A DNA stretch of 23,975 nucleotides from Phoronis australis (lineage: Eukaryota > Phoronida > Phoronidae). This document shows positions 19,501 through 23,975 of the stretch, piece after piece. The notes below the pieces were generated by a model, which was not told where the DNA came from, ran no database searches, and saw only the letters and a list, made by a program, of their open reading frames with translations. The stretch covers positions 249,733-273,707 of the forward strand of contig NMRA01000431.1 of the NCBI GenBank assembly GCA_002633005.1. The letters are read 5' to 3'. Each line of letters starts with the position of its first letter. Position 1 is the first letter of the stretch. Both the position numbers and the translations under genes were made by a program.

Positions 19501-21870
19501 AGTATAATTTCTTCAAATGCTAAGAGTATGTTGCCATTGTATCATCTAAATATTTCTTTTAAAGGATATTAGTACTCAGTTGTGCTGAAAGTGATTTTGC
19601 AACAGCTTTGCAAGGAAGATAAAAAGCAAGTCAATGTGCTCTTAACATTTCATCCCTGAAGCTCCATGTTATTAAAAAGCAAGTCAATGTGCTCTTAACA
19701 TTTCATCCCTGAAGCTCCATGTTATTAAAAAGCAAGTCAATGTGCTCTTAACATTTCATCCCTGAAGCTCCATGTTATTAAGAAGCAAGTCAATGTGCTC
19801 TTAACATTTCATCCCTGAAGCTCCATGTTATTACTTATAACTTGTAATGGGAAATCTCATGTCTCACAAACTAGTGTCACTTGTCGCATATTTACCTTAT
19901 GTATGACATTATCGCAAAATTTGTATTAAGCTTAATATATACAAAACTATCAGTGAAAGTATATATTTTCTGTTTGTATAAATCTTGTTGAATTTGATTT
20001 TTGATTTCACATGACCATTAGCAAAAAGAAAGGTACATGTATAGCAAAACCATGATATCAGATATTTGATATCAACAACATGACCAAGTTTTGTTTATAT
20101 GCTAGATGAAACCTCCAAAATCCTGTTACAGTTTCTAAGTTATCATTTCCTTTTCATTTTATGCATCATTTGAGCTTTTTCATTCAAAAGTGGAACATTT
20201 TAAAAACAGTTGCTGACAATGTGTTGGAGAACAGTGCATAAATCAAGATAGCACCTGAAAGTTACACAAGTCATGTGATCACCCATTTCTGAGATATCAT
20301 GTTCCCAAGTTGGCCAAATTGGGACTTTTTTCTAGGGTCCTGCATAATCTTAACTAAACTTTCCAAGGGTTACTTAATATCAACATGTTTTAATTTAATT
20401 GTTAAATTTAGTATTGTCATTGATCTTAGGATCATGTTCCACAATAAACTCCATGGTCTTGAGTATGATTTACCTCAGTCATTCGTAATGGTATTGACAA
20501 TATTTAATGAAATGTTCAAGTTGCTCCACCACCTATTTGGTGACTCCACTAGGTGGTGATTTTAAGATGCAAAGTGAGGCAGCATTGTGAACTAAGGACT
20601 GCAAGCAGTTCTGTTTTGAACTATTTTTAACTGTCCACGTTCATCCTATTACAGTATAGTTGTAGAATCTTCGATTGAAAAATCTTTCTACATGCCTTAA
20701 GAAGTCAATCCTCGTCATTTTTTGTACAGATTTTCATTTTTGCTTGAAACATGAGTTTCAAAAAAACTAAACTGTTGGAGATATTATCCATATATTTTTA
20801 CTGTCACATGAAAGTGTGTCTTACTCTCAAACAACAGATATCAGCCATCGTAGTCCCTTTTTAAAACAATATCCCGAATTTTCATTTTTAATGGTGAAGG
20901 AAGGTAAGATGAAGATGAGAGTGACACGGCTTCCTCGGACATAGACCATAAAGTGGCAAAAATCGAAACCACTAAAATGGACCATAAAGATTTGCCATGT
21001 AATTAAAATGAATAGAAACTATCTCAAGTAACTCGAATATTTGGCTCACAAATTATGCATTTGAACAAGCATTATTGATTGAAATGGAAAATGGAAAATA
21101 ATCCACGATGGTGGGATGCAGTGTTTTGAAATAATCCATTCCTATGACAAACGCGGTAAACTACCCTAACATTCGGTGAAGTCCGAGTAGCACTAACTTA
21201 TAATTGGATGTTAATATTGCTGGCGGTAAGTGTAAATGATGGCTTGTCCTGTTTACAGGGATCCAGTACTGAAACAGGGCAACAGGCAACTGACAAAGGA
21301 ACAGTCATTTGGAAGGTGAGTCTGGCATTATGCTGGCATATTTTTGAAGAAAAACTTTCCATCCATGTCTAGTGTACCTGTGTGGCCACAAGTATTGTAA
21401 GGGGAACTTTTCTTTCAATACATCTGCACGTTCATATGCAAGCATTTTTATAAACAGCCTTAAAAAGCTGTTAATATGTGTTTATCAGTAATGCCATTTA
21501 CAGGTGTCCTGCATTTTGAAAACCAGTTTGATGCCCATTATTTAGTGGAGAAAACTGGTTTTCAAAATGTGGAATCCTTATAAGTACAGTACCTATTTGT
21601 CTAAGTGTCTGAGCAATTGTACTGTTCTGATTTTTAGAAGACTCGTTCATAAAAATCCCACATTTGACTTGATATCAGCCCCCTTGAGTTTTGTAACGTA
21701 TAATTATCACGCGTTCTTTTAGGTCCTCCCGCCAACAAAACGTTGCTGACATAGTTGATAGTGTTGAAAGAAGTCAATACAATGAAGTAGCGACCTCTAG
21801 TGACTTGTTTGACGAAGAGGAAGAAACAGAAGAGTCCCAAGTGCTTGAAGAAATATTCTTTCTCAAGTAA
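7502..21870 (+). CDS. KIAA1328: Hinderin homologue, whole multi-exon gene (5' end missing)
   Basis: Joined exons: 7502-7540, 9328-9473, 9663-9785, 11735-11844, 15139-15254, 16578-16696, 16973-18535, 19147-19247, 21259-21315, 21723-21870. All junction phases agree and one open frame runs through to TAA, giving about 839 residues after a partial first codon. In human hinderin (about 577 residues from memory) I recognise the same order: a short 'YVPGIS' segment, '[10 protein letters not shown]', a coiled coil ending 'LQYRECQELL', a Gln-rich coiled coil, 'DASTSP', and a C-terminus 'ILEDIFFI'. Human hinderin was described as a binding partner of the cohesin subunit SMC3 and is otherwise poorly characterised, so function here is inferred from family only. 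The extra length comes from a Tyr-rich stretch in exon 7. The initiator ATG is not identified. Exon 3 and the exon 7/8 junction are the least certain parts. Confidence 0.88.
7645..7730. repeat. (GT)n/(CTGT)n microsatellite
   Basis: The run changes from GT to CTGT and then to GTGC/GTTT repeats. It lies about 60 bp before the repeat block at 7793, and a CA-rich run lies before the second block (9914-9950). Confidence 0.95.
7793..9291. repeat. Repeat block 1: ~145-bp monomers in a 450-bp higher-order unit, inverted ends
   Basis: The block is bounded by ATGTGCCCACA (7793-7803) and its reverse complement TGTGGGCACAT (9281-9291). Inside, the motif CCTAGTGGC recurs at about 7984, 8129, 8290, 8434, 8579 and 8740, with spacings near 145, 161, 144, 145 and 161. 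A 450-bp unit of three monomers is therefore repeated (7961 and 8411 both begin CGGATCCGACTACCGGTGTG). Each monomer also carries TATCT.C.AAACC and ATGAAATTTGG-like motifs. More degenerate monomers follow to about 9240. An 18-nt hairpin, CCACATATTTATATGTGG, sits at the left end (7799-7816). Short open frames here result from 450 being a multiple of 3. Confidence 0.85.
9328..9473 (+). CDS. KIAA1328: Hinderin exon 2 of those seen
   Basis: Acceptor ATTACAG ends at 9327 and donor GTAACT begins at 9474. Entry is phase 1 and exit phase 0. The 48 residues after the junction Gly begin ISDIGSERPHHNQRK and end NTNSTGVK. They are polar and Lys/Ser/Asn/Thr-rich, with no predicted fold. This fits the disordered linker between the N-terminal 'PGIS' motif and the 'SLKDLC' block of hinderin. 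The polypyrimidine tract lies at the very end of the repeat block at 7793-9291, so the acceptor context is shared with a repeat. The frame stays open past the donor to a stop after 9569, so the donor is chosen by consensus and phase. Confidence 0.8.
9663..9785 (+). CDS. KIAA1328: Probable hinderin exon 3, weak donor, possible cassette
   Basis: The acceptor is strong: a T/C-rich tract and CAATTACAG ending at 9662. The frame that continues from exon 2 reads KLNRKQPAKGPHLGL, then SIDQTWMTHWVQQKVEQC, and stays open to a TAA at 9837-9839. No consensus donor is present. The best phase-0 choice is GTGAAT at 9786, giving 41 codons. Phase is 0 at both ends, so including or skipping the exon keeps the gene in frame. 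It could be a cassette exon. If no donor is used, it is an alternative terminal exon that ends at 9839 in PFVSPSIVP and truncates the protein before the coiled coil. The end coordinate is uncertain. Confidence 0.55.
9914..9950. repeat. CA-rich microsatellite
   Basis: A run of CA and CACG/CATG dinucleotides that leads directly into repeat block 2. Confidence 0.9.
9948..11145. repeat. Repeat block 2: diverged copy of the monomer block, same orientation
   Basis: The left end GTGGGCGTGTTATGCCATCA resembles block 1 at 7813 (GTGGACGCATTATGCCGTCA). The right end GGTGGGCACATATCAATGCT resembles block 1 at 9280. Degenerate CCTAGTGGC-like motifs recur about every 120-145 bp (near 10058, 10202, 10335, 10455, 10600, 10740, 10880 and 11005). 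This copy is much more diverged than block 1 and lacks the clear 450-bp unit. Boundaries are approximate. Confidence 0.72.
11377..11614. repeat. 115-bp tandem duplication, 2.1 copies
   Basis: GGAGTACTGGTATGATTACA starts at 11377 and again at 11492. The next unit is cut off after GGAGTACT at 11607. The copies are almost identical, so the duplication is recent. It lies in the intron about 120 bp before exon 4. Confidence 0.94.
11735..11844 (+). CDS. KIAA1328: Hinderin exon 4: conserved SLKDLC block
   Basis: The acceptor is a T-rich tract ending TTTTAG at 11734, and the donor is GTATGA at 11845. Entry is phase 0 and exit phase 2 (AA). The exon reads RADGQNGIGKHERK followed by ISLKDLCSEDKKRVANLIK and ELAK. 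The second part is nearly identical to the best conserved block of human hinderin ([20 protein letters not shown]). The split AA|G codon restores Lys exactly where human has Arg. This exon gives the strongest identification of the gene. An in-frame stop comes 8 nt past the donor, so splicing is required. Confidence 0.92.
12713..12816. repeat. 31-bp minisatellite, ~3.4 copies
   Basis: Units begin TTGCCCAACAAGTGATAATC at 12713, 12744 and 12775, with a partial fourth at 12806. Confidence 0.93.
14228..14391. repeat. 41-bp minisatellite, 4 copies
   Basis: Units start TTTCTAGTGATACTTGAATT at 14228, 14269, 14310 and 14351, differing by single bases. Confidence 0.93.
14478..14842. repeat. 38/39-bp minisatellite, ~9-10 copies
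   Basis: The unit contains ACATTGTGTTCCCATTAACT followed by AGTAGTGCATGACACATGT. Two length variants (CATAACT and CATTAACT) alternate. The minus strand reads as a repeated MYMCHALLVNGNT, which is a by-product of the 39-bp variant and is broken by the 38-bp variant. Confidence 0.93.
15139..15254 (+). CDS. KIAA1328: Hinderin exon 5: first coiled coil
   Basis: The acceptor is a strong T/C tract ending TTTCTCAG at 15138. Entry is phase 2 and exit phase 1. The residues TGLEKESALEQLQKER, VIFEQQVKNLKEQQEKI and VNERK form a heptad-rich coiled coil. They align without gaps to the human segment beginning VSEEKEVTEERLK. There is no good GT donor at the end. The exon is closed by a perfect U12-type 5' splice site, ATATCCTTT, starting at 15255. 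The only nearby GT (GTAAAT at 15239) would delete eight residues that have human counterparts. Confidence 0.9.
15255..16577 (+). other. U12-type (minor spliceosome) AT-AC intron
   Basis: The intron begins ATATCCTTTG, a perfect match to the U12 5' splice site consensus of the AT-AC class. It ends TTCCTTCACCATGTCCAC. TTCCTTCAC (16560-16568) is one base from the U12 branch site TTCCTTRAC, and its putative branch A is 10 nt before the terminal AC, a normal U12 distance. The intron splits a codon in phase 1, and the joined protein keeps the human spacing exactly. It also holds six tandem 86-bp repeats (15511-16026). Confidence 0.85.
15511..16026. repeat. 86-bp tandem array, 6 copies, derived from a MITE-like palindrome
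   Basis: Six units start GGCAATAGTTACTTACTACA (first at 15511, second CGACAATAG at about 15597) and end CTGGTTCTCAAAA. Each contains CCTGCATTTTTAGAACC and, inverted, GGTTCTCAAAATG, so each can fold as a hairpin. The flank after the last copy, CGGGACCCTTGTAAGT, resembles that after the single element at 21503-21577. The array occupies 39% of the U12 intron. Confidence 0.9.
16578..16696 (+). CDS. KIAA1328: Hinderin exon 6: EQYKECQELL coiled coil
   Basis: The exon follows a U12-type 3' splice site ending in AC at 16577. C from exon 5 plus TT makes Leu, giving ERK-LVQEQYKECQELL. Human reads ERE-ALQLQYRECQELL, the same length between the conserved motifs. It continues VSYQRQIVEQQEKLSSSI and QELTSPKQK. 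The donor is GTATTA at 16697, phase 0. If the CAG at 16583-16585 were used as an ordinary acceptor, LVQ would be lost. The segment extends the coiled coil of exon 5. Confidence 0.9.
16973..18535 (+). CDS. KIAA1328: Hinderin exon 7: large exon with Tyr-rich region and Gln-rich coiled coil
   Basis: The acceptor is TTAACTTTCAG ending at 16972, phase 0. About 521 codons are open, the longest coding stretch in the window. Order: a polar lead-in (SEESEKMHQGPQPRAEL); a Tyr/Gly/Pro/Arg-rich low-complexity region at roughly 17100-17650 with repeated GY/YG and RRR; a basic segment ILKSPPEKDRRRGRLPNK at about 17776-17830; a coiled coil with HVEAAQQASPEQRK, QEQARLRAILREQEVKLQ and TKQDQLQEQHRLQRARL at about 17905-18090; then an acidic, disordered tail. 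The coiled coil matches the human segment around LLAQQETKLLLKQQQL. The Tyr-rich part has no human equivalent I recall. The preferred donor is GTAAAA at 18536, phase 0. A weaker GTTGGC at 18543 is also frame-compatible with the next exon. Confidence 0.92.
18727..18950. repeat. 32-bp minisatellite, 7 copies
   Basis: Units start GACAGGGAGGTCCACTTGTG at 18727, 18759, 18791, 18823, 18855, 18887 and 18919. It starts about 190 bp after the exon 7 donor. Confidence 0.94.
19147..19247 (+). CDS. KIAA1328: Hinderin exon 8: DASTSP motif
   Basis: The acceptor region reads TTTCCTCACAGAG, with two AGs two bases apart. Starting at 19147 matches the phase-0 donor at 18536. Starting at 19145 would match the alternative donor at 18543. 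The exon reads KRRKQLATRSMISSCHDTSG then VSSLRVDASTSPLR. RVDASTSPLR matches human RKDASTSPMP. The donor is GTTGGT at 19248, phase 2 (AG). The frame stays open beyond the donor to a stop after 19284, so the donor is set by phase agreement with exon 9. Confidence 0.82.
19621..19832. repeat. 53-bp minisatellite, 4 copies
   Basis: Units begin AAAAAGCAAGTCAATGTGCT at 19621 and every 53 bp. The four copies are almost identical (one A-to-G change in the last). Confidence 0.95.
20527..20558. other. Hairpin with perfect 9-bp arms
   Basis: CACCACCTA (20527-20535) and TAGGTGGTG (20550-20558) are exact reverse complements separated by 14 nt. It lies deep in an intron with no terminator or exon context. 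A quasi-palindrome also lies at 20301-20325, centred on TTGGCCAA. Confidence 0.6.
21259..21315 (+). CDS. KIAA1328: Hinderin exon 9 (57 nt)
   Basis: This short exon lies between a good acceptor (CCTGTTTACAG ending at 21258) and a consensus donor GTGAGT at 21316. Phase 2 on both sides: AG+G gives Arg at each junction. It reads DPVLKQGNRQLTKEQSFG, which is polar and basic. The exon is a multiple of 3, so skipping it would keep the frame. It was called from splice sites and phase; similarity to human hinderin here is weak. Confidence 0.8.
21503..21577. mobile_element. Short MITE-like palindrome in the last intron
   Basis: CATTTTGAAAACCAGTTT (21512-21529) and its exact reverse complement (21552-21569) form 18-bp arms around a 22-nt loop. 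The ends are GGTGTCCTG and GTGGAATCC. The same architecture, more diverged, is the unit of the 86-bp array at 15511-16026. Confidence 0.75.
21723..21870 (+). CDS. KIAA1328: Hinderin terminal coding exon
   Basis: The acceptor is GCGTTCTTTTAG ending at 21722, phase 2. The exon reads SSRQQNVADIVDSVERSQ, then an acidic run with LFDEEEETEESQ, and ends VLEEIFFLK at TAA 21868-21870. The end matches the human C-terminus (ENQILEDIFFI). An acidic stretch followed by an aromatic/hydrophobic tail at the very end is a conserved feature of the family and makes the stop credible. Confidence 0.9.
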
Positions 21871-22329
21871 CTTTGTAGACTTATAATATAAGCCATACCA
21901 ATTTGTGGTCAGTGTTTTCACCTGATGCTTTCAAAGAATGCAACTTTGCGTTTGACAAAAGCATCTAGTTTCATTTGTCAATTTTTAAGGTGCTTTACAG
22001 GCATACTGCTTGGTAACAAAAGGTGTTTTAATTTTGATGTTGGCTTTCTTTTAATCCCTTGCAGTAAAAGTTAATGTAATATTCGACATGGGCCTTTTGG
22101 CTAAACTTAGGTGCTGGATTGTAGCAAGTAGGCATTCTTGTCCGTCCCTGATACTGTGCAACAATCACTTTGTGGGTAAACTCTCACTCAGACAATTTTT
22201 GATGTGAACCCTGAAGACCGGTCCACAAATGTTGAACCTGTTTCTCAGTTGGTGAGGCTTGCTACCTTAAAATCAATCTGTTAACTGAAGTCTGTAATTC
22301 TAACCTCCCCTGCAACCTAGAAGAATGAT

Positions 22330-22335
22330 AATAAA
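22330..22335 (+). promoter_or_regulatory. Candidate polyadenylation signal AATAAA
   Basis: This is the first AATAAA downstream of the hinderin stop codon (460 bp after it). If used, the 3' UTR would end near 22350. I cannot see the cleavage site, and a longer UTR is possible. Confidence 0.35.
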
Positions 22336-22447
22336 ACATAGAAAAGCTTTCATAGAGCAGACAAAAGGTCTGGAGTTTAGAAGTTAACAATTCAAAAACA
22401 CCAAAAATTCTTGAATCTTGGCTGTAGATAAACACATTTTGTTGAGA

Positions 22448-22535
22448 AATGGTCCTAATGGTGTGAAGCAATGGTCCTAATGGTGTGAAGCAATGGTCCT
22501 AATGGTGTGAAGCAATGGTCCTAATGGTGTGAAGC
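22448..22535. repeat. 22-bp minisatellite, 4 copies
   Basis: AATGGTCCTAATGGTGTGAA recurs at 22448, 22470, 22492 and 22514. Confidence 0.94.
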
Positions 22536-22622
22536 AATGTGTTGCTGAAATGTAAACCCTGGTATAATTACCAATCATAATAATTATAATGGCGTGAAGT
22601 TACTTTCAACTTGCTGAGTTTA

Positions 22623-22835
22623 TTTCAAATGTCTCCTGTTGGATCTCATCTCTTCACTTTGATGTTTCAACTGTCTCCTGTTGGATCTCATCTCTTCACT
22701 TTGATGTTTTAACCGTCTCCTGTTGGATCTCATCTCTTCACTTTGATGTTTTAACTGTCTCCTGTTAGATATCATCTCTTCAATTTGATGTTTCAACTGT
22801 CTCCTGTTAGCTGATATCATCTCTTCACTTTGATG
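22623..22835. repeat. 42-bp minisatellite, 5 copies; open on the minus strand
   Basis: Units start at 22623, 22665, 22707, 22749 and 22791 (TTTCAACTGTCTCCTGTTGG and variants). As 42 is a multiple of 3, the minus strand is open for 66 codons and reads a 14-residue repeat like SNRRQLKHQSEEMR. Nothing upstream on the minus strand supports a gene. Confidence 0.92.
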
Positions 22836-23177
22836 TTCCTACCCTCATTCTGGACTGTTATAGACATGTCAGATGTTTTAAATCAGTTAGCAACATTATT
22901 ATGGATCATTTTAGGCATTCTTGATATTTTCCATTTTTTACCAATGACCATGGAAGAGATTAGTTGTAAAGGTGTTCAAGTTTTGTTCAGTTTGTAATGT
23001 TGAGTACTGCTCTATTTATGTTTATAATCTCGAGTTCTATTTATGTATTGTGTTTACATGACTGCTGTAGACAAGTGCTGTGGTGAATTGGGTGGAGTTT
23101 TTAATTTTACAATTCATTTGTCACCACAGGAAATTGCATTGTGTGGAATTTTCTTTTAGAACTTAAATTTCACGTTG

Positions 23178-23381
23178 AGAGTACTGATGAAAGTGTCTCT
23201 GTTTGACGTTTAGAGTACTGATGAAAATGTCTCTGTTTGACATTTAGAGTACTGTTGAAAGTGTTTCTGTTTGACGTTTAGAGTACTGATGAAAGTGTCT
23301 CTGTTTGACATTTAGAGTACTGATGAAAATGTCTCTATTTCACTTTTAGAGTACTGATGAAAATGTCTCTATTTCACAAAC
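23178..23381. repeat. 34-bp minisatellite, 6 copies
   Basis: Units begin AGAGTACTGATGAAAGTGTC at 23178, 23212, 23246, 23280, 23314 and 23348, with scattered substitutions. Confidence 0.94.
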
Positions 23382-23975
23382 ATTTGGTGGAAATCCATTT
23401 TTTTTACTACACAGCTTTTAAATCCAGATCCAATTTTGTTATTGTGGTTTAATGGGGCTTCCTAAATTTCGTTGTGCTAATAATTGTATGCAACTATAGC
23501 ACGTGTTGTTGAATACTGATGCTTGTCAACGTGCTTGAGATGTGGTATTCCTATTTCTAAGAATGCTTTCAATAGAGCTTGTTGCATTTTACTTTGACAT
23601 TTGGGTGAACAAGAAATTGTTTAAAACATGAAAGTTGTGTGATTATTATATTACACTGACACTTTTACCATTATATTGGATCAAAACTTGAATTACTCCT
23701 ATCTTAAGTTGTTTAGTCACTTTTCATGAAACCTCTAATGTTTTGATGTTTTTTGTGTGCTACTGTAGTGTAAAAGCTAATCTGATTTTTTAAAGAACAG
23801 TTGGTGGTTGTTTTGATGTGTCTTAACGGGTGTTGTTTGTATTGATGTATAGATTTGCATGTTGTACTGACTTGCTAAATGATAAGTCATCTATTCAGTT
23901 GCGAAAATGAGGGTACAATATTAAAATAACTTGCATGTGTGCCAAGAGTATATAATTTTTGTATAGATATTTTCA

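Larger units (their letters stand above)
19248..21258 (+). other. Hinderin intron between exons 8 and 9 (~2.0 kb)
   Basis: GTTGGT to TTTACAG. It contains the 53-bp minisatellite and two small palindromes. The donor-like GTAAGA at 20903 has no matching in-frame exon upstream. Confidence 0.75.
21871..23975 (+). other. 3' UTR and downstream DNA
   Basis: After the hinderin stop there is no further coding exon that I can support. The 2.1 kb hold an AATAAA, three minisatellites and AT-rich sequence. The UTR end is not resolved. Confidence 0.6.

Noticed and set aside
20838-20902. Exon between CAACAG and GTAAGA in the exon 8-9 intron
   Set aside because: The frame required by exon 8 (phase 2) hits TAG within a few codons.

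Overview
The window is animal nuclear DNA: AT-rich, with long introns, consensus splice sites, relics of retrotransposons and DNA transposons, and about ten different minisatellite arrays. There are no bacterial-style operons. The protein match and the repeat style suggest an invertebrate, perhaps a deuterostome such as a lancelet, hemichordate or echinoderm. The sequence alone cannot decide this, and a lophotrochozoan is also possible.

The one clear gene is on the + strand, 7502-21870. I read ten coding exons that join in one frame (about 839 codons plus a partial first codon) and end at TAA 21868-21870. The product matches hinderin (human KIAA1328). It has the 'SLKDLC.EDK+R.ANLIKELA' block, a coiled coil ending in 'EQYKECQELL', a second Gln-rich coiled coil, a 'DASTSP' motif and a C-terminus 'LEEIFF'. 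The exon with the initiator ATG was not found. It lies in an unrecognised part of 1-7500 or upstream of the window. The intron at 15255-16577 has all the marks of a minor-spliceosome (U12) AT-AC intron.

Layout: 1-645 nothing recognised; 648-1200 a decayed 3' end of a non-LTR retrotransposon (- strand); 1468-1643 a 45-bp minisatellite; 1709-4177 a hAT-like non-autonomous DNA transposon; 4178-5900 nothing recognised; 5903-6221 an uncharacterised - strand open frame; 6222-7501 nothing firm; 7502-21870 the hinderin gene; 21871-23975 3' UTR and downstream DNA with three minisatellites.

Within the gene, two related repeat blocks built from ~145-bp monomers (7793-9291 and ~9948-11145) flank exons 2 and 3. 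The U12 intron carries six tandem 86-bp copies of a palindromic MITE-like sequence, and a diverged single copy lies in the last intron. Human sequence comparisons are from memory and should be checked by alignment.
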